Made by a program: the position numbers and the translations under genes
Assembly (NCBI RefSeq): GCF_000004075.3
Contig: NC_026657.2
Span: 27,932,408-27,996,407, forward strand
Direction of reading: 5' to 3'
From: Cucumis sativus
Lineage: Eukaryota; Streptophyta; Magnoliopsida; Cucurbitales; Cucurbitaceae
DNA length: 64,000 nt
Part shown: piece by piece, positions 36,938 to 52,615 of the stretch
Layout: each line of letters opens with the position of its first letter
Position numbering within the stretch: position 1 is the first letter of the stretch
Notes under the pieces: model-generated
What the model saw: only the letters and a program-made list of their open reading frames with translations
Told to the model about the DNA's origin: nothing
Databases searched by the model: none

Positions 36938-37204
36938 GATCTCTCTGCAACGAACGAACGCTCTCCATAATCATCAATCGACTCTCAAGTGTTTTTTTTT
37001 TTTTATTATTATTGTTGTTACTATTCTTTGAATTTTGCTATCTGGTGGTATACTATATTTGTGAATCTTTCGAATTTCTCTAATCTAAGAAAATCGTTTT
37101 TGAATTGACTCTCAAGGGTTTTCATTTTTGTGCACCATTATCAATTTGTTTATCTCTCTGTTGGTATTGTTATCGTCTTTTTTGGTTTTTGGAAAATTAA
37201 CGCT

Positions 37205-39089
37205 ATGGATGCAGGATCTTTGAGTACTTCTAATGCCAATCACTCACGCTGTCCTCTGCAAGAACAGCATCTCCAGAGAAAACAATCCAGAGAAAATGTA
37301 AGCGTTTGGTTTTAATTGTAGAAACCGGAATACCTTAATTATCTGAAAGTAAATTAGTTTTTATGTTGGGAATCGATGAATTAGGGTTTTGACTTCTGCC
37401 CCTTTTTGGATTTTTTTTCTTTGTAAATTGCAGTTGGATAGATTTATTCCGAATCGATCGGCAATGGATTTTGATTATGCGCACTACATGGTGACTGAAG
37501 GAAGGAAAGGTAAGGAAAACCCTTCTTTTAGTTCGCCTTCTAGGGAGGCTTATCAGAAGCGTTTAGCTGAGACATTCAACATGAATCGAACTCGGATTCT
37601 TGCGTTCAAGAACAAGCCTCCTGCGCCGGTGGAGTTGATCCCAAAGGAATTCTTCTCCTCTGTTTCTCACGATAAACCTGTTAAGGCCCGCCGCCATATC
37701 CCCCAGGTGGGTTGCAGTTTTGGTGTTTGATAATTTTCCTTAATGAGAAGATGAGTGACTCTTTGTCAAGAATCTATCAATTGGGTAATCTTCTGACGTT
37801 TGAATTTTATTTGTGGCAGACCTCTGAAAAGACATTGGATGCTCCTGACCTTGTTGATGATTACTACTTAAACTTGTTGGACTGGGGCAGTAGCAACGTG
37901 CTTGCTATAGCTCTTGGCAACACCGTGTATTTGTGGAATGCAACTGATGGCTCTACTTCAGAGCTTGTTACGGTTGACGATGAAGTTGGTCCGGTAACAA
38001 GTGTAAGTTGGGCACCTGATGGTAGACATATTGCTATTGGGTTAAACAATTCTGAAGTACAGTTGTGGGATTCGACCGCAAATAGACAGGTTTGTATATT
38101 AGTCTTGCATTTTTAAACTAAATTTTATATATTCATTCAATAGGACAAGACTTGCTTACGGGCGATGATTCAATGCAGTTAAGAACTCTGAAAGGTGGGC
38201 ATAGGATGCGAGTTGGTTCACTGGCATGGAACAATCATATTCTCACCACTGGAGGAATGGATGGGAAGATCCTAAACAATGATGTGAGAATTAGAGATCA
38301 TATAGTGGAAACTTACAGAGGCCATGATCAAGAGGTCTGTGGTCTAAAGTGGTCATTATCAGGGCAACAATTAGCGAGTGGAGGGAATGACAATGTCCTC
38401 CATATCTGGGACAGATCAATGGCATCTTCGAACTCAGCAACCCAGTGGCTTCACAGACTTGAGGATCACACTTCTGCAGTCAAGGCCCTTGCATGGTGTC
38501 CATTCCAAGGCAACTTGCTTGCAACTGGAGGAGGTGCTGGGGATCGCACCATTAAGTTTTGGAACACCCACACTGGGGCATGTTTGAATTCTGTTGACAC
38601 CGGTTCTCAAGTTTGTGCGCTACTGTGGAATAAAAATGAGAGAGAGCTGCTTAGCTCTCATGGTTTCTCCCAGAACCAGCTCACTCTTTGGAAATACCCT
38701 TCAATGGTGAAGATGGGAGAGCTCACTGGCCATACATCAAGGGTCCTCTTTATGGCTCAGGTACATTATGATCTTATCATATGCTAACATTAAAATACTA
38801 AACCTAAACGTGAGCATGAGATTTCATGTGGTTTCTCTTGATAATAATGACAGTTTCTTGTTGAGTTTCATATTATTTCTAAGGTTAGCACTTACGTTTG
38901 AAGAAATTTTCCTGATTGCTTTGTGTTGTTGTGACGTTTCTGCAGAGTCCAGATGGATGCACTGTGGCTTCAGCAGCAGCAGATGAAACATTGAGATTCT
39001 GGAATGTGTTTGGGACTCCAGAAGTGGCTAAACCTGCTCCAAAATCATCTGTTACAGAGCCCTTTGCTCACCTCAATCGCATTCGATAA
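37205..39089 (+). CDS. CDC20: Cell division cycle protein 20 (APC/C co-activator)
   Basis: Five exons: 37205-37297, 37434-37706, 37820-38089, 38179-38760, 38946-39089, giving 453 residues, usual for plant CDC20; all borders are GT-AG. CDC20 recruits substrates to the anaphase-promoting complex and is the target of the spindle checkpoint. Visible motifs are the C-box DRFIPNR at 33-39, a KEN triplet at 58-60, the checkpoint (MAD2)-binding motif [10 protein letters not shown] at 85-94, seven WD40 blades from about residue 125 (VYLWNA, VQLWDS, LHIWDR, IKFWNT, LTLWKY, LRFWNV), and the C-terminal Ile-Arg tail (NRIR). The ATG at 37205 begins the family-like N-terminus. MSA-like promoter elements support mitotic expression. 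CCS52/FZR proteins are the close alternative, but the MAD2-binding motif and length favour CDC20. Confidence 0.95.
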
Positions 39090-42000
39090 ACTTGTGTGTG
39101 TATCTCTATTTTTGTTTTGTTTTGTTTTCTGTGTACATTGTTATACAACTGGCGAAGGAGATGTTGTTGTATTGATAAAGAATTATCGCTACAACGTTTT
39201 GTTGTTTGTTGAGTTCATTAGAGTTGGGATCATTTGAAATTAAAAAGGTCCATGTATGTAAAGACTTTTCTGAATCATTTGTGATGAGGATGTATATTAA
39301 TCTGTGTAGCTAATTCTTTGATATGTGTATTACATTTACTGGTTATTCATTTCATGTTATGTAAGCTTTGGGGAATTTTCTGAAAATTGGCAAACTTTTG
39401 GCACACCTGAAACTAGCAAATGTCACTTTTATAAAGTCAAAGCGATTGGGAGTTAGAGATCCCATGAAAGGATTAAAAAGATCAACTTCAATAAATAACT
39501 TGGAAAAAAGATTTAAGGACGTAATGCACTATGTCTCCTTCCACTTCGGCCAATTTTACTCGTATTTTGTTGTATCCAATCTGTAAAAATTCAAAACGTG
39601 TATAAATCTGCACCTAGCCAAAACCACGTTTCGCGAGAATTAATATGTATTTTCCTTTTTTTGAACAGTACCTTCCAGAATCCTTCTTGCACACCCCGAA
39701 AATGTGAAGTAAATCAGAAGAAGAAAGCCATCACAGAGAATTTCGTATATCACTGGAAATAGTCGTTGAGCATTGCCACCCTTACATGAACTCTACAAGG
39801 AGGAGGCAGCCAAGATTATAATATTCTCTCGAATTCAATCAATGGAGAAAAACACTTTCTTTCTCTTTCAGAATTGTTTCATACTCCACTCCATATACTT
39901 TATTCACAGAAGAACATTCAAATGAGAGTTAGTTAAAAGATTTGTTGCTTTGCAGCAGCATTTTTGAACATATAAACCACCGTACAATAAGAATTTGTTA
40001 CAACTCCAGCAAATTCGACAACAATCTCCACCTTTAAATCAAATTCTCCTCCTTGGCTTCGATCGTCTTCATCAGGTAATTTCTCCTAAAAATCGACTAG
40101 TCTGGGTAGAATTTAGGCATTGTTCAAAATCTGCTGTGTGATAAGTTCTGGTATTTTGTATATTGATTGTGATGTTTATTTTATCTCCGTAGCTTTGTTC
40201 TCGCTGGAAGTGTGAGATGAACGCACCTTGGATATCACACGTAATGTTTACTGTTTTCTGTCTATAGCCCAGTTCTTCAACAATAGGGATCTTTTATCTA
40301 GGTCTCCTGTGAAATTAGAAATCACAAACCTTAAACCCCCTAATAACTCTAGCTTACCCAAAAGACTATTTTCATTTCTACACAAGCGCCAGCTTTGTGT
40401 AGGCAACATAGCCTGATTAAAAACTGAGAAAGTCCCTAAACCCCAAACAACATGAATTGAACTCAACACCTATTCATCAACTCTCTGTGATAATTATTAT
40501 CTTTAGGAGAAGTTAAACACAATTCTAGTAATTATTCTATAAGCAATTAAAAACCAATTTATTGTTTTTTCTTCTAGTGTCCATATATGTGAACGAGCTA
40601 AGCTTTCATTCGTACAGCATGATCCAATTTTTTCGTAATTCGAGAGTTGATTTTTAACTATAATTTATTCACAAGATTGAGATTCTAATAATTTTCTTAT
40701 TATTTCAACTTTGTGATCAACAGTCTTTCTAAAGAAGGGAAGGAAATGGCAGAGGAGGAAAACCCAAGAGTAGTTTTGTAGAGTAACTTGATGATGATGT
40801 TAAAGCATGAGGTCAGAATTTCTAAATTGTGATGTATGGTTAAACCCTATTAGAACAACCTCCATTATTCTCTCACATCCCTGCAGATTTTGTTTTGAAA
40901 GTTCTAATTAAATTGGATTTTGAATAGGAAAGGAAAACAATATTTGAAAAATAAATTATAAATTTGAATATATCAGATAGAAAATGTAGATGATTTGGAG
41001 AGAGACTTTGTTACACCTTCCATTCTTAGAGGACATTGGTTGTTGACTGAGGTAGAGATAAATAGAAACAAAAAATGGTAAGGATGGATTATTCCAATTT
41101 TGAGTTAGCAAAATGAATCAAAACATTTATAAATATAAAAAAAAAATTATATGGATAAATGTTGATAAAAACTCATAAATTGTCAACAATATTTTTATAT
41201 ATGTATATATTCATAGATATTTCTACGCTGTAAATATAGTTTCTTCTTAAAATTATAAATTTTCTAAAAAGAAAAAAACTGGCATGGGAGAGAGAGAAAG
41301 AGTAAAGAAGAAAGTGAGAAAACGAAGAAAGGAAAAGCAACCTAAAGCAAAAGTCATATATAACCTTTAAAAAAGTAATCTAAAATTTGGGAAAATTGCA
41401 CCCGATAGCCCAAATTTAAAAATAAATATATTTTATAGTACAAGATAATAATAATATTTACAAAAATGATAATTTTTTACCAGTGATATGATAATTTTTT
41501 AAAATGTCAATTGTGCCCTTCAATTACCTTCTTCTTATGCTATGGGAAATGACTTTTTTAAATAGTACTTATTTCATCTAATATGTCAATATGTTTTACA
41601 CAAATTTATTTGATAACTTAAACTTTCAACTTTTAAATTGAAAGCATAACTTTAAATAAATAAATTTCAATAAAATTTGAAACTACGTCAATTTTATTTA
41701 TACGATATTAGTGATAGAAATTATCGTATGGATAGTATGTTATTAGTGATTCAAAACTATTATTGACATGCTAATCTGGTCTCTTTTCTTTGTTTATTAA
41801 TGCTAAAAGTAAACAATCATAATTTCACTTTGCAGTAGCATTATCTTAATATCATCGATACATAACAGTCTACTAAGGATATTACTTATAGTTGCTATGG
41901 GTGGTATTCTTTTATTGCTATCACTAATTGATATTATTAGTTTATTAATCAGTGATAACAAATAGAAGAATATTATTGATAGTAGCCATAAAAATTATCA

Positions 42001-44011
42001 ACTAATAGGTTGATTAATCATCTAATTCAAAATTGATATGTTTACCAAAGAGATATCACTTATAAAATATATCATTGTAATGATATCGCTTACAGTTAGT
42101 ATCGACGATATCTTTCTAATTTGATCACTGGTAGATAATGTTAGTGATATGATTTTATGTGGATAGCAATATAGAAAAACTACTTATAGCAATATCAATT
42201 GATCCAATATCACTGATCAAAGATATCAGTGATATGAACTAATACCATATTTCTCAAATTGAAAGTTACCACCAATAGTAGTTATCAGCGATAACAACTA
42301 ATACCATATTTTTCAAATTAAATGTTATTCTACCTTTAGTAGCTATCATTGCTAAAAGATATTGCTAATAGCAATTATCAATTATATCAACTAATAAAAC
42401 ATTTCTCAACTTAAGCTATCATCGGTAGACAACAACGTATAACATCTATCCATTGCTATGAATCATAGTTTTCAATTTAAGAAAACCATGAAAAAAAATA
42501 CATGTAATAGTAACAAGTTATCACTAATAGATATCCCATATTCATTAATTGTAGCTATTAGTGATTTCTTTCCACTTGAAAAAAAAATCAAGAAATATGT
42601 GAAACAATCCTTTCTCAAATTGAAAGTTATTCGTGATAGCATTCATCACTGATAACAATTATTAGTGATAAATGTTATCACTGATAGTTTTTAATTTAAG
42701 AAATTCGACAATAAACATCTAAAATGGTGGTTGAACATGAACATTTTAATCTTTTATTATTTTTTATTCTATACATGCAATTATTTTACCTTGTGCTATA
42801 CTCTCAAATGAGTACATTTTAGACTTATTTCATATGTGAACTCTGTCAAATTGTTTGATCGTACTTTGCTACAAAGTAACTTGTTCGTATATTTCAATTT
42901 GTGTGTGGGATGAGAGTATGATGATAGAAATGGATGATTGCTGAAATATAAATTAAATTAGTAAAATTTCCACTTCATGCTATTGAGCATAATGTCTTAC
43001 ACTATTACTATTTTTCATACTACAGATTCATATTTTTTGACATAAATGAAAGCATTCATGACTGGGTGAGATTCATGGAATAAAATAGTTTATCATCTAC
43101 TGACATGTTGAATTTGAAGGAAACCACACAATTTTTTCCCGAAGTAAACTTAGGGACAACATTCTCGTCCTTTGAGATTGGTGATTCTAGTCTCCATTAT
43201 CAACTAAAAAAACTACTTAATTGATAACAGGCTACCTCAAAATGTCACAAATATTTTATTTCATCAAATCACCTTTGTGATTATTTATAACCATATTTCA
43301 ATATTTAATATAACACATCCAACTTTCAAAATTGTATGGATTGAAAAAACTGTATCAAAATTTTCATTTAGGTTAACTTAACCGGTATTCATCAAAATGA
43401 GATCAACAACGAAGAGATTTGTAGTTTGAATGTTTTAAGAAAATTGGTGTAATTGTAATGTTGTTGATTCCATTAATGTATGTGTATAGATTCATACGAG
43501 TCTCAATCACAAACATAAATGGTTTACTTCTAATAACATTTACTTTAGATTGTTTGGTATTATTTTGTTCCTATCCATTCGTAACTATTTCTATTTATCC
43601 AAATAAAAAGATGAGGTAATTTTGAAAATGCAATAAGATTAATGATTTTTGGGTATGCAATGAAATTGATTGTGAGGGTAAGCAACCCATCAATCAAACG
43701 AAGCTATGATTAGCATTGATGGGTTAAGGGAAATAAATAATAAATATGGCCTTAAATCATTGAAACTAAAATAATAATACTAATAATTTGTATATAAACA
43801 TTTAAACAATCTTGAGAAAGGGCTTTCCATCTTTTTTTTCACCCACTCTTTTTCATTTTCCTCTGTCTGCGTCAGGTGGTGAGGTATACCTTCAGATTTC
43901 ATCTCTTCATTTTCCTGGATCCACAAGCAAACTCCCAGATCTCAATCGCCACCCATCTCCACCTTCTTAAGTTCCATCGGATTCTCATCTCTTCCTTCTT
44001 CTCCCCCAACT
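39090..44011. other. Intergenic region between CDC20 and the NAK-family kinase gene
   Basis: The CDC20 3' UTR probably covers the first ~250 bases. At 39.9-40.8 kb there are signs of a broken or non-coding transcript: CATCAG|GTAATT near 40075, an AG before CTTTGTTCTCGCTGG near 40193, and a short ATG frame at 40747. A purine-rich tract lies at 41280-41350. From 41690 to 42690 is a field of TATCAGTGATA-like words. The last ~150 bases (CTCTGTC.., TCTTCAAC..) look like the kinase 5' UTR. No complete gene is supported. Confidence 0.55.
41690..42690. repeat. Field of dispersed TATCA(G/C/A)TGATA palindromic words
   Basis: Many words such as TATTAGTGATA, TATCAGCGATAAC, TATCAGTGATATGA and TATCACTGATAG occur at irregular spacing, often followed by AACTAATACCATATTTCTCAA (present near 42238 and, as a variant, near 42297). 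The motif core is that of the ~44-bp array at 1.3-1.7 kb, but the spacer sequences differ. Confidence 0.7.
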
Positions 44012-44072
44012 CCCATCTTCAACTTTCAAGGTAACCTAAGCTTCCCCATCCCATCTTCAACTTTCAAGGTAA
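44012..44072 (+). promoter_or_regulatory. Duplicated 5' splice site of the kinase-gene 5' UTR intron
   Basis: A 23-base sequence ending CTTTCAAGGTAA occurs identically at 44012-44034 and 44050-44072, 38 bases apart. Each copy carries an AAG|GTAA donor. A matching acceptor (CCTTTTCAG) ends at 44596, 22 bases before the start codon at 44619. Two alternative 5' UTR exon ends are therefore predicted for the same gene. A (GGATT)n run lies in the intron near 44290-44315. Confidence 0.65.
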
Positions 44073-44618
44073 TTTCGGATTGTTATCTTTCCTTGTAATT
44101 CTGTTTTTCTTATACAATCGATTTGGGTTGTTGTTATTTTCCCGTTTTAGTGACGTTTCAGGTTGGAATTAGGTTTTCGTTTTTATTTGCCGGCCCTGTA
44201 GTTATTGGGTACCATCCTGCACTCCCAGATCCCAGCGCTTTGTTGGGTTGTTTGGATTGGATTTTCCTAGTGTCATCTTTAGCGTGTTTGGATTGGATTG
44301 GATTGGATTGGATTGTCAGTTATTATGCATATTTTTGTTTTGTAACTTAAGATCCATAAAGTAATGGCGTTGCTATTCGTTAACTACTATTGGATCTGCT
44401 TTATATGAGTGAATGTGAATGCTATTTTTCCTGGAAATGATTGGAATTGAGATCTTAGGGTTTAGTTTACAGCGTGATGGAGGAATCTATTGTGAATGGT
44501 TTTTTTTTTGTTATTCTTTCAGAAGGGTTTCCTCTGTTATTTAGCTCCTATTTCTCTAATATTTTTAATGGTTTCATTTGTATGTTTCCTTTTCAGTTTA
44601 TTTGTATATTTATAAACC

Positions 44619-48031
<3,413 letters not shown>

Positions 48032-48541
48032 TTCCAGCCATGGTAGGGAGCTGAACGTGATCTTTGAATGGAGTTCTTTGTTTCGTGGCGATACTTTCTA
48101 AAAAGGATACAAATTTGTGGTCGGCTTGAAAGATGAGTAATTCTGATAGGGATATTTTCATTTAAATCCAATATATATATGTGTATTTGTGGTTGGTTGT
48201 GGTTTATTAGATCAAGTTGCATGGTGGTACCTCTGCATCTGTTACTTGTTTCTGGTCTAATATGATATAATAAGTTGGCATTTTTACCAAATATCAGACT
48301 TGAAATCATTTTTGTATACCATCTCTGTGTGATCATATCATATCTCATGAATTTCTGTTTGAATCTCTGTTATACCCCCTTATTTTGTGTGTTTAAATGT
48401 GAGTTATTTTTGTTTAATATGCAAAATGGAAGGATAGATATATAAATAGATTCTGCTTAAGATTTGTTTGAGATGCAAAATCAGGTTAAAGAGATATTGC
48501 CAGGAACTGAACACACTTTTCTGATAAAAGAGAAGTCCATT
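48032..48541. other. Convergent intergenic space (kinase / MYB-CC)
   Basis: This holds only the two facing 3' UTRs. An AT-rich (TA)n-like stretch lies near 48165-48185. No gene is seen. Confidence 0.7.
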
Positions 48542-51148
48542 TTATTCTCCCTTAGTCTTTTCTAAACACAATAGGTTTCCTCTCAGTTGCTTCATTTGTT
48601 CTTCAATGGCTGAGATCAATTTCTTCTGAACCTGTACCCAAAAAGCAACAATCAACGGTAGTATATCCTAAACCTCAATGTTATTTTTATGTCCAAGGAC
48701 GAATCAGATGAAACTAGAACTTTCAAATGTCTTTGCATGTACAAGTTCAGTTATCCTAAGCAATATTTTAAAAAGTCCTCTGGCTCGCCTTAAAAAGACG
48801 AGACTCACGGAATAGGGCATGAATTAGGAATGTTGCAATCACCTTAGACTATTGTACTCTGTTTTGCTTTGAGTTTTAAATTGCTAATTCTATTTGTTAG
48901 TTTCAGTTTCATAAAACATATCAAGTGAAATTAGTTCTCTAACTATAATGACCATAAATAGGATTTAATATCTAAATAGTTTCCACGATAGCTACATATG
49001 GTAGGATTAGGATTTGTCTCCTAAAATACTTACATGGTTAGGATACATAACATGAAATCTATATTTTGTAAACTTTAACATGTGAACCTACCTCTTAAAT
49101 TATTTACAACCTTTTATGAATTTTAAACCTATAAACCAGACATAAGCTAAACATAAATCTTGGCTTCTAAAACTCCAAACTCATTTCTTCACACAATCTA
49201 ATCTAAACCCCTAACAAACCAAAACAACCCTAAATGACAATTACAAGCTTTCTAAATTTGTGGGTTAAAATTGACTCAATTAACTTTAGCAGGTGTTTGG
49301 TCCAAGAAGTTGGTCAAAGAGTTCATGAACTCACTTATTCCTTGAGTAGTGTTTATGAGTCTCATGACTAAGTAATATCAAGTTTATATCTTGACAAGCA
49401 TGTCTCAAGCATTCATAACTCACTGAGGCTTCACAGTACTCCTTGGGTTCACAACTCTACTTCTTGGCTCAAATGCCCTCTTGCATAGATAAAAATGATG
49501 CCCTCAATTTTTATTTATTTATTTAGAATTTAGGAAAACAGGACACTTCACTGAAAAAAGAGCATTACAATCAATAATTTCTAAGATGGAATTATCAAAC
49601 CTTCAATTGTTCATTCAAACTACTCTGAGCATGAAGTTGTTGTCTCACTACTTCCATCAACTGTTTCCCTCTGCTTGGAAATTAATCAAAGTTTGTAACA
49701 TTTTCTTGTTGTGATTAATGTAAATGCAAACCAGATACACAAACTTACATGTTTTGGCTACCCTGCATCGTTTCTTTCTTGTTAATTTGTCTCTCAGATT
49801 TTCCTGCTTCACAAAACACATCAGTATTTGATTGGTTTTGTTGAGAGTTTTAGTTAAGTTTACATTTCTAGTTTGATAGAGTTTAGGATTAGAACAAGAA
49901 TATACACCTTTTGAAAGTTCTTGAATCTGCTGGGAAATGCGATATTTCTGATAAGGAAAAAAGGATTTGATCAAAAACCAAATCAAAAGAATGACAAACC
50001 GAGAGTGAAATGTTATTAACTTTTACTGCATAGCAAACGCAAACCTGTAAGTGGCTTTTTATATGGATGAGAGTCAATCCTTTAGTCTTCATTAAGTGAA
50101 AGAGTTGCTTTGGTGTGGCTTCTGCACTTGCAACAAACACTGAGTTACTAATTCTCAGATGGCCATAACATCTTTGATCGTTTACAATATACGTTACTTA
50201 CTTTGTGCGCCTCCGAGCTGATCGACGCAATTGGTGAACCTTTGGTGAAGCTCTTCCGTCCATTTAATTCGTGTCTTAGAAACGATACTTGATTTTAACT
50301 GCACGAGAACAAGAACAAAAAAAAAAAAAAAAAAACTGTTTAAATACTACTTTAGTTGGTTTTAGTACTCTTACCCTTACTTCTCTCTCTGTACTTTTGA
50401 ATTAGCCAATTTATTTTTATTTCCATCTTACTTTTCCTCTAAATTTTGCAAAGTAGAACAAAAATGGTCACTTTTCAAGGCACATAAACCAAAATTGACA
50501 TCTTGAAAGTACAAAAATTAAAATGAACTAAAACTAAGAGTACATCTTTCACTTTTGAAAAGTGACTATTTTAGTACTTCCTTTCAATATTTGTAGGTAC
50601 ATGGGCTAAATCAATCCAAGCTAAAAGTATAAGAACATAGTAAGTAGTAGTTAAACTAAAGGAAAAAAAAAAGATCAATTTTATCAATACACAACTTTTT
50701 GGAATGAAATTCAAGAACAAGGCAAGTACTTTTATAAACTGACCTTTTTGTTGCGATTAATTGGCATCAACTCCTCACATGACCAAGAACAGTTCTCACC
50801 ATCAAACTCTTGGGAACAGTTTGATTGATGTTGAGCTTCTTGAGGATTTGGTGAATGAAAAGAAGAAGAAATAAGAAAGTGGTGGTGACGATCATTAGTG
50901 TTGGAGGATGCAAATGAAGACTCAACCTCGGAAAAAGTTTGACATCCTTCAAAGACATAAAAATCATGAAATGGGGAATCCAAATAGGAGAGTGGACAAA
51001 ACTCTTTGTACTCATTCATCATCAACTTCATAGCATAATCATAGGAAGGAAGGGATGGATAGAAGCAACAAATTAAAATGTTATATGTAGGGAAGTTTGA
51101 GGCTGTTTGATCCACTTTCTTGTAATGGTAAGGACATAGTGTTGTCAT
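48542..51148 (-). CDS. MYB-CC (GARP/G2-like, PHR1-LIKE) transcription factor
   Basis: Seven exons: 50744-51148, 50202-50298, 50045-50121, 49908-49947, 49749-49803, 49601-49670, 48542-48631, giving 277 residues, all GT-AG and in phase. Residues ~144-200 form the single MYB-like domain: TRIKWTEELHQRFTNCVDQL, GGAQKATPKQLFHLM, then LTLIHIKSHLQKYR. SHLQKYR is the hallmark of GARP DNA-binding domains. It is followed by the MYB-CC coiled coil (VVRQQLHAQSSLNEQLKVQ..), a variant of the LHEQLE motif. MYB-CC proteins include the phosphate-starvation regulators PHR1/PHL; which pathway this one serves is not clear. The N-terminal ~130 residues are acidic/serine-rich and variable. The start could be the ATG at 51148 (used) or the in-frame ATG at 51031. 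The acceptor of exon 3 was chosen as TGCAG|AAGCC because it alone keeps the domain intact. Confidence 0.87.
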
Positions 51149-51691
51149 GAAGTAATATTTCTAAAATTTTATTCTTCTTATTGTTTCTTTTCCTCACAGT
51201 ACAAAGTGTTTGTCTTTTGATTATAGAAACAACTAGTAAGTACAGCTAGTACAAGGCTATCACTTTATTTTTCTTTTAAAAAAAACTATTACAAGCTTAT
51301 AAACTTGAATCAACCAAGTCTTAGTAATGTTGATTACTAATTTTAGTTGTTTGGACTTTGGGTTATATAGTTTTATATAACTCCCCCTCCAAAGATTCTT
51401 GACATGGAAAAAGAGTTATTCAAGATTTGAATTTTAAATAAAACTAAATAATGGAGTCTAATAAAACAAAACAAAAGCAAACATGATAATATATTTTTAT
51501 TTTCCAGAAATAGGAATTTGCAACTCCACCCTTGCCCACTTCTATTATTGCTTAACACAGTCCCTCACAAGTCACAAGCCTCATTGTCACCCTTGGAAAG
51601 CCCAATGGGCCAACAATCACGAGCCTGGGGCCATATCACGTGGCTTCCGTTTTGAGCCCACAGAAAAGATAACACTCTGTTTACACTTTTT
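51149..51691. other. Intergenic space between two minus-strand genes
   Basis: This is the probable promoter and 5' UTR of the MYB-CC gene plus the 3' UTR of the upstream gene. No gene is seen. The ~200 bases next to 51692 are less AT-rich. Confidence 0.6.
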
Positions 51692-52615
51692 TCATCCTCC
51701 TTTCTTCTTCCTTGTTTCAACCGGCGGAGTCGACGGTGCAGCCTTCTGTTCACCGATCTCCGACTGAAGTTGCTCTATATTCTTCTTCAACCATCGGCTT
51801 TCTTTCCATAAATCCTCCAAATGCTTCTTCAAACCTGAAAACTCTCCTGCTCCGGCAGCCTTATTGCTTTCTCGTTCGCTCTCACTGGCAGCCGCGCGTT
51901 CGATTTTGATCTTTCCCAATGCTAGATATGGCATTTTGGAGAGTGGAGCTTTGGCCGTGAACTCATCCTTCTTCATGCACGTCGGAAACGTCATGCTCCA
52001 TCGGAATTTCACCGCTGTTGAGTCTCCAACCTTAAACGTCGATCTGGCATTAATCTCCATAGTCGAGAGCACATCATCGACACGATTGAGTGCCTCAGAG
52101 AAATCGATTCTCTGACTGGATAGGACCGGATTTCCAAGCCCTAGGTCAGGAGTTTCGGGGCCAACGACGGATTTACCTCTAGTGAAAGCAGAAACATCGT
52201 CATCGACTTGCGAAATCAAGTTTCGGTAGGGCAACTTGAAATTCGTAATGTTCGATTGGACGGATCTACGGAGAGTGAAATCGCCGAGTTGAGGTCTGAA
52301 GTGAAGGAAGAAGCGAGGGGGTTGATTAGCTGGAAGGTTGAATTCGGCGGCGAAAGTCATGGGAGAGTCAATGGGTGAGCCGAAGAGTCCAATTCCGGCC
52401 TTGATGGCGAGAGAGAAGGGGTTGAGAGCTTGATTGGGACGGTAAGAGAGGTTGAAGGAAGGGCCGGATCTGAAGAAAGTGGCGAAGGTGAAGGAGAGAT
52501 TGTCGGAATCTGGAAGATGAACGGAGGAACGGAAGGGTAACCCGAAGAAATTAAGAGGGATTTTGGCTCTGAAACTAAGGTTTTGATCTTCACGGAAGAT
52601 GAGGGAAGCTTTCAT
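51692..52615 (-). CDS. Conserved plant protein of unknown function, beta-strand-rich with a C-terminal coiled coil
   Basis: Uninterrupted 307-codon frame with an ATG at 52615 and plant-gene composition (GC-richer than its flanks). I recognise the N-terminus (MKASLIFREDQNLSFRAKIP) as that of an uncharacterised plant family but do not know its function. The first ~130 residues alternate polar and hydrophobic residues (FTFATFFRSGPSFNLSYRPN, FFLHFRPQLGDFTLRR), as in beta-barrel or membrane-associated beta-sheet proteins. The last ~60 residues are charged and helical (GLKKHLEDLWKESRWLKKNI) with a lysine-rich end (RKKKGG). There is no signal peptide or transmembrane helix. An organelle outer-membrane barrel is one possibility; this is inference. 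Confidence 0.8.
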   Translation of the reverse strand: MKASLIFREDQNLSFRAKIPLNFFGLPFRSSVHLPDSDNLSFTFATFFRSGPSFNLSYRPNQALNPFSLAIKAGIGLFGSPIDSPMTFAAEFNLPANQPPRFFLHFRPQLGDFTLRRSVQSNITNFKLPYRNLISQVDDDVSAFTRGKSVVGPETPDLGLGNPVLSSQRIDFSEALNRVDDVLSTMEINARSTFKVGDSTAVKFRWSMTFPTCMKKDEFTAKAPLSKMPYLALGKIKIERAAASESERESNKAAGAGEFSGLKKHLEDLWKESRWLKKNIEQLQSEIGEQKAAPSTPPVETRKKKGG

